Source of the DNA: CAYXAA01 sp964462985
GTDB lineage: Bacteria; Pseudomonadota; Alphaproteobacteria; Rhizobiales; Stappiaceae
Length of the DNA: 64,000 nt
Direction of reading: 5' to 3'
Assembly (NCBI GenBank): GCA_964462985.1
Contig: CAYXAA010000002.1
Coordinates: forward strand, 124,001 to 188,000
Both the position numbers and the translations under genes were made by a program. How positions within the stretch are numbered: position 1 is the stretch's first letter; each line of letters starts with the position of its first letter. Positions 42,296 to 51,278 of the stretch are shown here, piece after piece. Under the pieces are notes generated by a model that made no database searches, had not been told where the DNA came from, and saw only the letters and a list, made by a program, of their open reading frames with translations.

Positions 42296-43690
42296 ATGGG
42301 CACTGTCTTCAACGAGGCGCTTTCGGCGCAGGTCGATTTTCGCGGTCTGCGCGAGGCATTCTCTCCGCGCGCGACCTACGGGGCTTTCCTGGAAATCGAG
42401 CGGGCCGTGGCGCTCGTCCAAGGCCAGATGGCCATGATTCCGCAGGAGTCGGCCGAGATCATTGCCAGCAATTGCCACTTTGACCTGCTCGATATGGCAC
42501 GCCTCGAAGCAGGATATCGGGTCACACGGCACCCGCTGATGCCACTGATCAACGAACTGGTACACCTATGTGGGCCCCAGCACGGTGGCTATGTACACTG
42601 GGGCATCACCACACAGAACGTTGTGCAGACAGGGCTTTTGCTGCTAGCCAAGCGTGCCCAGAAAACGCTCGACGCCATCCTCCGGGACATCCTCGGACAT
42701 CTCGGACGTCTCGCCTGCGAACATGCCGCAACCCCTATGGCGGGTCGGACGCATTTCCGTCATGCCGTCCCCATCACCTTTGGCTTCAAGGCGGCCGTTT
42801 GGATCGAGGAACTGCTCCAGGCAGCCGACCGGCTGCAGGACGCTCAGAAGCGCGCCTTCACCGTCATGATGGGCGGCGCAGTGGGGTGTTTCTCCGCGAT
42901 CGGCAGCCGGGGCCCGGAGTTCCAATCCCGGGTCGCCGCCATACTGGGGATGGAGGAAATGGCCATCCCCTCGCGCGCCATCCGCGCCCATATCTGCGAA
43001 TACGTCAACGCCCTGAGCCTTTTGGCATCGGCCTGCCACCAGATCGCCGAGGAAGTGTATCAGACCTCCTCCGAAGAATTTGGCGAATTGCATGAGAAGT
43101 GGATGAATGGCGCGATCGGGTCATCGTCCATGCCGCAGAAAATCAATCCGGTGCACTGCTACGGCATTATCGCCAACAGCAACAAGCTCTACGGGCAGGC
43201 GGCAGTCCTCATGGCGAACGCGCACAGGCCGTTTGAATCCGACGGCAGCACAAATCTGCTGTTCGAAGATGCTCTCGTCGACGTGATCGCCTCGATCTCG
43301 GAGGTTCTCGTCCGCACCGAGGCGCTGGTCGGCGGACTCGAGCTCAACCCGGTGCGGATGCGCGACAACCTGCGGCTCTCGAACGGCGCCATTTTCGGTG
43401 AGTACGCAATGATGCGCCTGGGTCGCGAGGTCGGCAAGCATAAGGGCCATGAAATGGTCCATGACGCTGCCGTCGCCGCGGCTTCCAGCCACAGCAGCTT
43501 CCTCGACCAGTTGGCCGCGCTTCCAGGGGGAACGGCGCTTAGCGAAGACATCCGGGCCATGATGGAGTCAGGCGGCGCCGCCGGCCTATGCAAAGAATAT
43601 GCCCTGCACTTTTCGGCACTTACTGAAGCCATGGGTGACGGCCCTCTGCCGACACCCGAGCAGCGCAAGCTCCGGCTGGACACGACATGA
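42296..43690 (+). CDS. Fumarase/aspartase-superfamily lyase (adenylosuccinate lyase/CMLE-like)
   Basis: A 464-residue enzyme of the fumarase/aspartase superfamily. The N-terminus FSPRATYGAFLEIERAVALVQGQMAMIP matches 3-carboxymuconate cycloisomerases and adenylosuccinate lyases. Catalytic regions are HGGYVHWGITTQNVVQTG, AGRTHFRHAVPITFG and the signature GAIGSSSMPQKINPV at about residue 272, with the catalytic Ser in the flexible loop. The family releases fumarate or an analogue from a succinyl adduct. The gene is embedded between ABC binding-protein and permease genes, so it probably cleaves the imported compound. Its stop overlaps the permease start. The substrate cannot be named. Confidence 0.88.
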   Translation: MGTVFNEALSAQVDFRGLREAFSPRATYGAFLEIERAVALVQGQMAMIPQESAEIIASNCHFDLLDMARLEAGYRVTRHPLMPLINELVHLCGPQHGGYVHWGITTQNVVQTGLLLLAKRAQKTLDAILRDILGHLGRLACEHAATPMAGRTHFRHAVPITFGFKAAVWIEELLQAADRLQDAQKRAFTVMMGGAVGCFSAIGSRGPEFQSRVAAILGMEEMAIPSRAIRAHICEYVNALSLLASACHQIAEEVYQTSSEEFGELHEKWMNGAIGSSSMPQKINPVHCYGIIANSNKLYGQAAVLMANAHRPFESDGSTNLLFEDALVDVIASISEVLVRTEALVGGLELNPVRMRDNLRLSNGAIFGEYAMMRLGREVGKHKGHEMVHDAAVAAASSHSSFLDQLAALPGGTALSEDIRAMMESGGAAGLCKEYALHFSALTEAMGDGPLPTPEQRKLRLDTT

Positions 43691-44667
43691 CCAGCTTCAT
43701 CCTTCAGCGGCTAATCCAGTCCATTGCTGTCGTACTCACGCTCTCGATCGCGCTGTTCGTCGGGTTGTGGCTGATCGGCAATCCGGTGGATGTGCTGATC
43801 TCCTCCGAGGCCACGGAGGCCGACCGCCAGGCGGCGATCAGGGCATTGGGCCTCGATCGCCCGATCTGGGAGCAATACCTCGTCTTTCTAGGCAACGCCC
43901 TCCAGGGCGACTGGGGCACGTCCTTTGTCTACAAGGAGCCGGTAACCACCATCCTGATGCAGCGCCTGCCGGCGAGCCTGGAACTGGCTTTCGTCGCCTT
44001 CCTGATTGCTGTGAGTGTGGCCGTACCTGGAGGACTCTATGCCGGCCTGCGTCCAAGATCACCGCTTGCCCGGGCAATCATGGGCTTCTCGTTGATCGGC
44101 GTGAGCATCCCCACCTTCTGGCAGGGTATGCTGCTGATCGTGGCTTTCGGCATCGCAATGCCGATCCTCCCGGTGGGAGACCGTGGTGCCGTCGCCACGC
44201 AATTCGGCATTAGCAGCAGTCTATGGACCCTGGATGGCTGGCACCATGTCATCCTGCCGGCATTTAGTCTCGCCCTGCTGAAGCTGTCGCTGCTGATCCG
44301 GGTGACCCGCGCGGCTACGCTGGAGATCACCCGCCTGGACTACATCAAATTCGCTCATGCCAAGGGGGTACGCACCCGCCGCGTTATCTTCGTGCACATC
44401 CTGCGCAACGCGCTTGTGCCGCTGATAACCGTCATCGGCATCGAACTGGGCAATCTGCTCGCCTATGGCGTGATCACCGAAACGGTCTTTTCCTGGCCGG
44501 GGCTCGGCAAGCTGCTGATCAATTCCATCAAAGTACTCGACCGTCCGATGATCGTGGCGCAACTCACCTATACGGCGCTGCTGTTCATCACCATCAACTT
44601 CCTGGTGGATGTCCTACACATAACCATCGACCCGCGCGTACGATCGGTAATGGGGCGCCGTCGATGA
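43687..44667 (+). CDS. Oligopeptide-type ABC permease 1 (DppB family)
   Basis: A 326-residue inner-membrane permease with six helices. Typical parts are SFILQRLIQSIAVVLTLSIALFVGLWLIGNP, EQYLVFLGNALQGDWGTSFVYKEPVTTILMQRLPASLELAF and the EAA-type loop DYIKFAHAKGVRTRRVIFVHILRNALVPLITVIGIELG. It overlaps the lyase gene and the second permease gene by four bases each, showing one transcription unit. Confidence 0.95.
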   Translation: MTSFILQRLIQSIAVVLTLSIALFVGLWLIGNPVDVLISSEATEADRQAAIRALGLDRPIWEQYLVFLGNALQGDWGTSFVYKEPVTTILMQRLPASLELAFVAFLIAVSVAVPGGLYAGLRPRSPLARAIMGFSLIGVSIPTFWQGMLLIVAFGIAMPILPVGDRGAVATQFGISSSLWTLDGWHHVILPAFSLALLKLSLLIRVTRAATLEITRLDYIKFAHAKGVRTRRVIFVHILRNALVPLITVIGIELGNLLAYGVITETVFSWPGLGKLLINSIKVLDRPMIVAQLTYTALLFITINFLVDVLHITIDPRVRSVMGRRR

Positions 44668-45860
44668 TGTACCGCACAGCATGGGGCGAGTTCGTCGGCC
44701 GGTTTTGCGAAAGCTGGGTGGCTGTCGTCAGCTTTGCCATCACCTTGGGCTTCCTGTTCTGCGCGATGTTCGCGCCTTTGCTATCTCCCACCGATCCTTA
44801 CGACCTTACCCGCCTGCAGCTGATCGACGCGCTGAAGCCGATGGGATCGCCCCAAGTCGTCGCAGGGGAGGAACTCCGCGCCACCGTCCACTGGAGCGGG
44901 ACCACGCTGACGGTCCAAGGCGACAATCCGGGATTTGTCACTGAGCCTTGTGGCGCCGACTGCATCGAGATCCGGGTCACCGACGCTCCTGGTCCGCTCA
45001 TGACGCTTCAAATTCGCGGTGTGCCCAGGAGTGCATCGGTTGAAGGCGCAACCAAGCACCCGATCCAGCCCTGGTGGACAATCAACAGTCCAGCCGACAA
45101 CGCCGCCCGCATCGTTTTTGATGCGCCGCCTGACAACGCGACGCTGCATGTCATCGCCAGAACGGACAATCAACCCACAGGGTTTGTCTTCCGGCTCGGC
45201 ACCGACGCCTTTGGCCGGGATATGCTGTCCGCGATCCTGTACGGAATTCGGATCAGCATGTTTGTCGGCCTGGCGGCGGCCGGCTCGGCAATGATTCTGG
45301 GCACCGGCCTTGGTCTAGTTGCGGCGTGGCAGGGCGGCCGGGCGGACGGGCTGATCATGCGAGCGGTCGATTTCACCCTGAGCTTCCCGGCTATTCTGGT
45401 CGGGCTGGCGATCCTCGCCATTCTGGGGAGCGGGGTCGAAAAGGTCATCCTTGCGGTCGTTCTGGTGCAATGGTGCTATTACGCCCGCACCGCGCGCTCG
45501 CTGGCGCTGAGCGAGCTCAATAAGGAGTATGTCGAGGCAGCACGCGCTCTGCGCCTTCCGCCATGGCGCATCATGCTGCGGCACGTCCTGCCCAATTGCC
45601 TGCCGCAGATCATCGTGCTCTTCACCATCAATATCGCTGCAGCAATCTCGCTGGAGTCGTCGCTGAGCTTTCTGGGCGTGGGGCTGCCGCTCACCCAGCC
45701 CTCGCTGGGCATGCTCATCGCCAATGGCTATGAATACATCTTCTCGCAGAAATACTGGGTCAGCTTCGGTCCCGGCATCGTCCTCCTGGTGATGATCGTT
45801 GCCATGAACCTCCTTGGCGACCGCCTGCGTGATCTCAACAACCCCCGGTTCGAGAGCTAG
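44664..45860 (+). CDS. Oligopeptide-type ABC permease 2 (DppC family) with periplasmic insert
   Basis: A 398-residue permease, about 100 residues longer than normal DppC proteins. Helix 1 is WVAVVSFAITLGFLFCAMFAPLLSPTDPYDL. Instead of a short link to the conserved FRLGTDAFGRDMLSAILYG motif (about 177-193) there is an insert at about residues 58-176, rich in beta-strand-like sequence (ELRATVHWSGTTLTVQGDNPG, IEIRVTDAPGPLMTLQIRGV) with two cysteines at 96 and 100. The rest, including the EAA loop EYVEAARALRLPPWRIMLRHVLPN, is normal. The insert should lie in the periplasm and could dock the binding protein. Confidence 0.94.
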   Translation: MMYRTAWGEFVGRFCESWVAVVSFAITLGFLFCAMFAPLLSPTDPYDLTRLQLIDALKPMGSPQVVAGEELRATVHWSGTTLTVQGDNPGFVTEPCGADCIEIRVTDAPGPLMTLQIRGVPRSASVEGATKHPIQPWWTINSPADNAARIVFDAPPDNATLHVIARTDNQPTGFVFRLGTDAFGRDMLSAILYGIRISMFVGLAAAGSAMILGTGLGLVAAWQGGRADGLIMRAVDFTLSFPAILVGLAILAILGSGVEKVILAVVLVQWCYYARTARSLALSELNKEYVEAARALRLPPWRIMLRHVLPNCLPQIIVLFTINIAAAISLESSLSFLGVGLPLTQPSLGMLIANGYEYIFSQKYWVSFGPGIVLLVMIVAMNLLGDRLRDLNNPRFES

Positions 45861-45864
45861 CCAC

Positions 45865-46833
45865 ATGGGCGAGTCGTTTTTCCAGGTCGAAGGCCTGAAC
45901 ACCTGGTTCTTCACCCGCTCGGGAGTTTTCAAGTCGGTACGCGACGTCTCCTTCAACCTTCGGCGCGGCGAAGTGTTAGGCATCGTCGGAGAATCCGGCT
46001 CCGGCAAATCGGTAACGGGCATGTCGATCATGGGGCAGGTCGAAAGTCCCGGTCGCATTGTGTCTGGCTCAATCCGCCTGGACGGCGAGGAACTCACAGC
46101 ACTGACCTTCGATCAGATGCGCCGTTATCGCGGCCGGCGCATTGCCATGGTCTTCCAGAACCCATTGATGACCTTGAATCCGCTGATGCGCATTCGGGAC
46201 CAGATGTTCGAGGCCATTCGCGAGCACGAATCGGTATCTCGGTCGATCATGCAAGAGCGTTGCATTACCGCCCTTCGCGCCGTGGGAATCCCGTCTCCGG
46301 AGGAACGGCTGTCTGCCTATCCTCACGAAATGTCGGGAGGCATGCGCCAGCGCGTGGTCATTGCGACGGCGCTCCTGATGAACCCTGACCTCATCATCGC
46401 CGATGAGCCGACCACGGCCCTCGATGTCACAATCCAGGCACAGATCATTCATCAGATGCGCAGCCAGATCGATGCCCGCGGTCTGGGCATGATCTGGATC
46501 AGCCATGACCTCGCCACCCTCTCCGAACTCGTGGACCGTATCCTGGTCATGTATGCGGGAGCGATGATGGAGACAGGGGCGACGGCGGAAATCATTGGGA
46601 CGCCACGCCATCCTTACACCGTCAAGCTGCTGGAATCGGTCCCCTCGCGCAATGCACCCGGGCGGCGCCTCAAGCAGATCAGGGGCACCATGCCGTCCCT
46701 GCTGTCGCTGGGCGAAGGATGCCCATTCCGCAGCCGCTGCGACTATGCCTCCGCTGCCTGCGAAACACCGCCACCCCCACAAGCCTTTTCGCCCACGCAC
46801 CGCGTCTGGTGCCATCACCCGGCGGAGGAGTAA
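45865..46833 (+). CDS. Oligopeptide-type ABC ATPase 1 (DppD family)
   Basis: A 322-residue ATPase. Walker A is GESGSGKSVTG, the signature is MSGGMRQRVVIA and Walker B is LIIADEPTTALDV. The C-terminal oligopeptide-transporter domain carries a cysteine cluster (CPFRSRCDYASAACETPP ... VWCHHP). The ATG five bases after the preceding stop is used; upstream in-frame codons lie within the permease gene. It pairs with the next ATPase. Confidence 0.95.
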   Translation: MGESFFQVEGLNTWFFTRSGVFKSVRDVSFNLRRGEVLGIVGESGSGKSVTGMSIMGQVESPGRIVSGSIRLDGEELTALTFDQMRRYRGRRIAMVFQNPLMTLNPLMRIRDQMFEAIREHESVSRSIMQERCITALRAVGIPSPEERLSAYPHEMSGGMRQRVVIATALLMNPDLIIADEPTTALDVTIQAQIIHQMRSQIDARGLGMIWISHDLATLSELVDRILVMYAGAMMETGATAEIIGTPRHPYTVKLLESVPSRNAPGRRLKQIRGTMPSLLSLGEGCPFRSRCDYASAACETPPPPQAFSPTHRVWCHHPAEE

Positions 46834-46836
46834 GCG

Positions 46837-47817
46837 ATGGCAGAAGCCGTGTTCGAGGCCGAGGAGGTCTCACGCGTGTTCGAGCCGGCGCGCAGCGCGA
46901 TCGAGCGGCTGACCGACCGCGTCGCCGGTCGCAAGCCAATGGTGGTGCGCGCCGTCGATCGCGTCAGCCTGAGCGTGGCCGAAGGCGAGACCTTGGGAAT
47001 CGTCGGAGAGTCGGGCTGCGGAAAATCGACTCTCGCTAGGATGATTACAGGCATCCTGCCCGTCACCGCCGGCAGAAGACGCTTTCGTGGCGAGGATTAC
47101 GACAGCTTTCTTGCCCGAAGGCGGGACGCCCTCAAGGTTCAGATGGTGTTTCAGGATCCCATGTCCTCGCTCAACGGCCGGCTCAAGATCGGCGAGATCA
47201 TCGGCGAGGCCGCTGTCGTTCACGGCATCATCCCTCGTGCGCGCAGGCGCGATCATGTGGTGGAACTACTCGAACGGGTGGGACTTGCCGCCGACAGCAT
47301 CGATCGGTTTCCGCACCAGTTCTCGGGAGGACAACGCCAACGTATCGGCATTGCCCGTGCCCTTGCCGTACAGCCCGAGCTTCTGGTTTGCGACGAAGCC
47401 GTCGCAGCACTCGATGTATCGGTCCAGGCTCAGATCATCAATCTCCTTATTGATATTCGCGAGCAGAGTGGGTTGACGATGGTATTCATCAGTCACGACC
47501 TAGGGTTAATCCGCCACCTCTGCGACAAGGTCGCCGTGATGTATCTGGGACGTGTGGTAGAGTTGGCGAAGACCAGCGAGCTTTTCAATAATCCGATCCA
47601 TCCCTATACGCGGATGCTGCTTGACGGGATGCCGAGAATCTCCCTGAAACGCCGCACCTTCATGCCGATCCAGGGAGAAATCCCTTCCCCCCTGGACCCG
47701 CCCAGTGGCTGCCATTTCCACCCCAGGTGCAACAAGGCAACCAGCCAATGTCGCGAACTGCGACCGCAACTGCGCAGACCTAGCCAAGACCATTGGCACG
47801 CATGCCTCAACGCCTAG
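46837..47817 (+). CDS. Oligopeptide-type ABC ATPase 2 (DppF family)
   Basis: A 326-residue ATPase. Walker A is GESGCGKSTLAR, the signature FSGGQRQRIGIARAL, and Walker B LLVCDEAVAALDVS, with Ala-Val where Pro-Thr/Ser-Ser is more common but the catalytic Glu kept. The C-terminal domain has the Cys-bearing SGCHFHPRCNKATSQCRELRPQLR. It is the last gene of the operon and is convergent with the catalase gene. Confidence 0.94.
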   Translation: MAEAVFEAEEVSRVFEPARSAIERLTDRVAGRKPMVVRAVDRVSLSVAEGETLGIVGESGCGKSTLARMITGILPVTAGRRRFRGEDYDSFLARRRDALKVQMVFQDPMSSLNGRLKIGEIIGEAAVVHGIIPRARRRDHVVELLERVGLAADSIDRFPHQFSGGQRQRIGIARALAVQPELLVCDEAVAALDVSVQAQIINLLIDIREQSGLTMVFISHDLGLIRHLCDKVAVMYLGRVVELAKTSELFNNPIHPYTRMLLDGMPRISLKRRTFMPIQGEIPSPLDPPSGCHFHPRCNKATSQCRELRPQLRRPSQDHWHACLNA

Positions 47818-47834
47818 CCGCGACCGACCTGTTT

Positions 47835-47849
47835 CCCGTTTGCAACGGG
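47835..47849. terminator. Possible terminator hairpin
   Basis: CCCGTT and AACGGG form a 6-bp stem with a 3-base loop in the 74-base gap between the convergent ABC and catalase genes. No T-tract follows on the plus strand, so confidence is low. Confidence 0.35.
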
Positions 47850-47891
47850 TGCAGGACGAAGCCGTCGCCAATCTGAATGAACTGTTCCCGA

Positions 47892-48770
47892 TCAGGACGC
47901 GGCCGGCGGCAACGGCTTCTTCGGCGTTCCGTGTAACAGCGGATCGCCCGGAGCAAGTTCTTTGACTGTCTCGCCGAGCGGCTGTGGGTCAGCGAGATAC
48001 TCGAACTCTCCCCTGCCATCGGGTGCAGGCCCGTTGGCCCAGCGCCCCTTCTGGCTCTCTACACCTTCCGAGCAATTCCAGAACTGATAAGCCACCTCGG
48101 ATTTCTCTCTTTCCTGTGGAAACGTGTTGGGCACCGGCGTCATTCCGAGCCCGTCGGCCTCGAGTTCTGCAATGGCGGCGAGCCACTGGTTCTGGTGCAT
48201 CGTGTCGCGGGCGATCAGAAACGAGAGCATGTCGCGCACGCCCGAGTCGTCAGTGAGCTCGTACAGCCTGCAAACCTGCAGTCTTCCCTGCGATTCCGCT
48301 GTCACGTTGAAACGGAAATCAGCCAGCAGATTTCCCGAGGCGATTGTGTAGCGGGCATTCCAAGGATAGCCGACACTATCCGCCGGAACGGCGCCTCCAC
48401 CCGTCACGATCGCGTGCTGAGGGTTCATCCCGGAGACAATTACGTCCTCGATCCGCGAACCGCCAAGAATGGCGCCGACGGCAGAGTTCTTTGCGGCCTC
48501 TTCGCGCGCCTCTACCGGTGAAGTCTCCAGCAGGCGGGCGATCATCGTTGCGAGCATCTCGACATGCGCGATTTCCTCGGTGCCGATGTCGAGGATCATG
48601 TCGCGGTACTTGGCCGGAGCCCGGCAGTTCCACCCCTGGAACAGATACGTCATCATGACGCTGATTTCGCCCCACTGCCCTCCGAGCACCTCCTGGAGCT
48701 TCCTTGCATAGACCGGATCGGGCCGCTCGGGTTTAGCGTGATATTGGAACTGGTTTGTTCGGAAGAACAT
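47892..48770 (-). CDS. Manganese catalase
   Basis: A 292-residue dimanganese catalase that disproportionates hydrogen peroxide. All five metal ligands are present with the spacing of characterised enzymes: Glu35 (QWGEISV), Glu66 and His69 (TEEIAHVEM), Glu159 (TAESQGR) and His192 (DTMHQNQW). The C-terminal 60 residues (FWNCSEGVESQKGRWANGPAPDGRGEFEYLADPQPLGE) are the family's usual extended tail. The ATG after GAAGGGG is used; upstream in-frame sequence is not family-like. It stands alone, probably as an oxidative-stress gene. Confidence 0.95.
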   Translation of the reverse strand: MFFRTNQFQYHAKPERPDPVYARKLQEVLGGQWGEISVMMTYLFQGWNCRAPAKYRDMILDIGTEEIAHVEMLATMIARLLETSPVEAREEAAKNSAVGAILGGSRIEDVIVSGMNPQHAIVTGGGAVPADSVGYPWNARYTIASGNLLADFRFNVTAESQGRLQVCRLYELTDDSGVRDMLSFLIARDTMHQNQWLAAIAELEADGLGMTPVPNTFPQEREKSEVAYQFWNCSEGVESQKGRWANGPAPDGRGEFEYLADPQPLGETVKELAPGDPLLHGTPKKPLPPAAS

Positions 48771-48970
48771 CTCGTACACCCCTTCTGTTGGATGACGGCT
48801 CTCGGCCGTGCACCGAACAGGTGCGGTTCGGGGATGTTCCGCTTGCGCAACAAATCCGGACGGCGGGTTGCCGCTTTCGCTTCGATCGGAAACTTCAAGT
48901 TCGCTCGGCGGCGTGTGCGGCAAGAAACCTGCGAACACCAATTCGCGGCAGGACTGCCTTCGTAGCCGCC

Positions 48971-49444
48971 CTACCAGATGACGGGCGGGCGATGGATCAT
49001 CAGCCAGAAGATCGCCAAAACCGCGAAGAAGGCAGGGAACCCGAAGGCGAACCAGACCGAAAAGAGCGTTCGATAACGGTCCGAAACAGCCGCGCCGGCA
49101 TCGCGCGCCGTTGCGGCTTCACGCCGCATCTCATTCTGGATCCAGACAACGGGCAGCCAAAAGGCGCCGGTGAAGAGATAGAGCAGGATCGACAGCACAA
49201 TCCAGTGCTCCCAAAGGCTGTAGCCGATGTACCAGGCCAGTGCGGTTCCCGTAATGGGCTGCGCTAGCACCGCTGTCGCAGTGAACAGAAAATCGGCGAT
49301 GACAACGATACGGCCAACGGCGGCGATGACACGCGCATCACCCGTGCGATGCGCCAGAAGCATGAAAAAGGCGATCCCCGCCCCCGTGCCCAGAAGCACG
49401 GCAGCGCCGATGATATGAAGGTATTTGAGCGCGAAATAGACCAT
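48971..49444 (-). CDS. DUF2269-like membrane protein
   Basis: A 157-residue membrane protein with four hydrophobic segments: LKYLHIIGAAVLLGTGAGIAFFMLLA, VGRIVVIADFLFTATAVLAQPITGTALAWYIG, HWIVLSILLYLFTGAFWLPVVWIQNEM and the final WFAFGFPAFFAVLAIFWLMIHRPP. The pattern fits DUF2269; function unknown. Histidines within helices 1 and 3 could bind haem, but that is speculation. It overlaps the stop of the SDR/DoxX gene (TGATG) and is the last gene of a four-gene overlapping unit. Confidence 0.82.
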   Translation of the reverse strand: MVYFALKYLHIIGAAVLLGTGAGIAFFMLLAHRTGDARVIAAVGRIVVIADFLFTATAVLAQPITGTALAWYIGYSLWEHWIVLSILLYLFTGAFWLPVVWIQNEMRREAATARDAGAAVSDRYRTLFSVWFAFGFPAFFAVLAIFWLMIHRPPVIW

Positions 49445-50727
49445 CAGCGCTCCTTCAGGATCGCCAGCGCAATCGCATGTGCGGCGAGAATCGGCCAAAT
49501 CTTCAGGAGCGGTCCGAGCGGCTCCGTCCACAATTCCGGCAGCAGGACCGTTCCAGCGATGATGTAGAAGCTGGCCAATGCGATCGCGGCCCAAAGGCCG
49601 ACGAATGTTGTAGGACGCCAGGCAATCGCTAGACCGACGACAAGGTCGGCGATTGCGCCGGCGATGACCCCTGGGGCGGCCAGCATGCCGGTGCGCGCCT
49701 GAACCATCAGGTCGACTCCGAGCGGAAACCCGACGGTGAGCGAGATCACGCCGGTCAGAAGCCAGAACGAGGCGAGAACCGTGAACAGGACCGGCTTGAG
49801 GAAATAGAGTCTAGCGAACCAGCGCTCCTGCACACCCGCAGGGCGGCGGGCGAGCGACCGATCCAGTGGCACCGGCGTGATGCCGGTCATCGCCGTCCAC
49901 GGCCCGGGATCGCCGACAGCGCCATAAGCGATCTCACGCATGGCGGTGCTTCGAACGGGTGGCCGCCAGCCCAAAAGCGATACCAGATCGCCCAACCGAT
50001 AGATGAGCCGCGACGCCCAGCGCGGCAGGGTCGTCATCCGCGCCGGGCGCCAGCCAAGCCAGCGCCGATGGGCGGCGATCACCTCTGCCATCGGCAGCGG
50101 CGCGGGGCCCGCAAGATCGACGATCACGCGGGAGGGGGCGTCCGGCTTCAGGAAGAATGAGACGGTAGCGGTAACGTCGTCGATATCAACCACTTGAAGG
50201 GGACCGCTGTCGGGCATAACCGGTAACCAAGGCAGGGCGGCCAGGCCTCTGAAAAGTGCACTCGCGCCGAAGGCCGAAGATCCGAGCACGACCGACGGGC
50301 GCAGGATCACCCAACCGAGCGACAGCTTCATCAAGGCTTCGTCGCCGGCAAGTTTGGTGGTGGAAAAGGCGGATGCCTGATGGCGTTCAACACCGATTGC
50401 GGAGAAATGAACGACTCGGCGGACACCCGCTGTCTCACAGGCCGCGAAAAGTTCTACAGGACCCCGGAAATGCGCCGCCTTTGTATCGTCGCGCGGATTG
50501 TCCTGCAGCACGCCCACGCAGTTCACAACAGCATCGGCACCAGGCAGATGCGCAAGCCAATCGCGCCGCGACGCCCTCGTGAAATCTACGGAGATCCAGT
50601 CGTTGAAAAGAGGCAGGTTTACGGGTGATCCACGCCCCGCCCCTACAATGGTATGCCCTTCCTCCACGAGGCGCGCGCAGACGGCGGTTCCAATCAATCC
50701 GTTGGCGCCTACCACCAGAACTTTCAT
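49444..50727 (-). CDS. NAD(P)-binding SDR-like protein fused to DoxX-like membrane domain
   Basis: A 427-residue two-part protein. Residues 1 to about 295 form an extended SDR/NDUFA9-like Rossmann domain: MKVLVVGANGLIGTAVCARLVEEG with GxxGxxG, VVNCVGVLQD, and RRVVHFSAIGVERHQASAFSTTKLAGDEAL in place of the YxxxK site. Residues about 305-425 hold four membrane segments of the DoxX-like_3 type (LKPVLFTVLASFWLLTGVISLTVG, GVIAGAIADLVVGLAIAW, FVGLWAAIALASFYIIAGTVLLPELW). The fusion anchors a nucleotide-binding domain at the membrane. It overlaps both neighbours. Confidence 0.9.
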   Translation of the reverse strand: MKVLVVGANGLIGTAVCARLVEEGHTIVGAGRGSPVNLPLFNDWISVDFTRASRRDWLAHLPGADAVVNCVGVLQDNPRDDTKAAHFRGPVELFAACETAGVRRVVHFSAIGVERHQASAFSTTKLAGDEALMKLSLGWVILRPSVVLGSSAFGASALFRGLAALPWLPVMPDSGPLQVVDIDDVTATVSFFLKPDAPSRVIVDLAGPAPLPMAEVIAAHRRWLGWRPARMTTLPRWASRLIYRLGDLVSLLGWRPPVRSTAMREIAYGAVGDPGPWTAMTGITPVPLDRSLARRPAGVQERWFARLYFLKPVLFTVLASFWLLTGVISLTVGFPLGVDLMVQARTGMLAAPGVIAGAIADLVVGLAIAWRPTTFVGLWAAIALASFYIIAGTVLLPELWTEPLGPLLKIWPILAAHAIALAILKER

Positions 50728-51278
50728 CGGCTAACCATTGTCTCGTCCAACTCAGGAAGGCGCTTCCGCGCTCCGGGTGCGGAAGTGTCAAGCACCTCGG
50801 CGTCGTCATCTTCATTGTCGATCCGGTCTTTGAGCGGGCCCTCAGCAAAGATCGTGCGCGCGGCGGCGTCGAGTTCGCGGGTTCCAACGGCCGTGCATAC
50901 GCCCCAGATCAGATGGGCGACGATCATGAGCCTATTGCGCTCGCGCGGATGTCGTGTCGCCGATGTGAGGACCCCGGCAAGCGGAATCCAGCCGAGATAG
51001 CTTGTGGCCCAGACGAGGGGCCCGAAAAGAACTCCGGGCACCCGCAGAGGGAGCAGACCGTAAAGCGCTCCGGCAAAAGCACCGAACCCAAAATGAGCGA
51101 GAAGGGTCAGCATCGCGGCTTTGTGGCCGTCGGCGCGCAACGCCACCTGCGTGATCTCACGGGGTGGCAACGGATATCGGTCTTCCCGGTCCAGGTGCTG
51201 CCCAAGCAGGCGCATGACCATCGTCATCGCCATAGTCGCACAGACACCAGCAATCGCACCATGAAGGGCCCGGCTCAT
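50724..51278 (-). CDS. Hypothetical membrane protein
   Basis: I do not recognise this 184-residue protein with certainty. It has three or four hydrophobic segments: LHGAIAGVCATMAMTMVMRLLGQ, LTLLAHFGFGAFAGALYGLLPL, VLFGPLVWATSYLGWIPLAGVL and LMIVAHLIWGVCTAVGTREL. The segment PLPPREIT and the pattern of a small-residue-rich first helix resemble DUF1440/DUF6789-type proteins. The last 40 residues are polar and acidic. Four-base overlaps on both sides (ATGA) tie it to the SDR/DoxX gene and the small membrane protein upstream. Confidence 0.75.
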   Translation of the reverse strand: MSRALHGAIAGVCATMAMTMVMRLLGQHLDREDRYPLPPREITQVALRADGHKAAMLTLLAHFGFGAFAGALYGLLPLRVPGVLFGPLVWATSYLGWIPLAGVLTSATRHPRERNRLMIVAHLIWGVCTAVGTRELDAAARTIFAEGPLKDRIDNEDDDAEVLDTSAPGARKRLPELDETMVSR

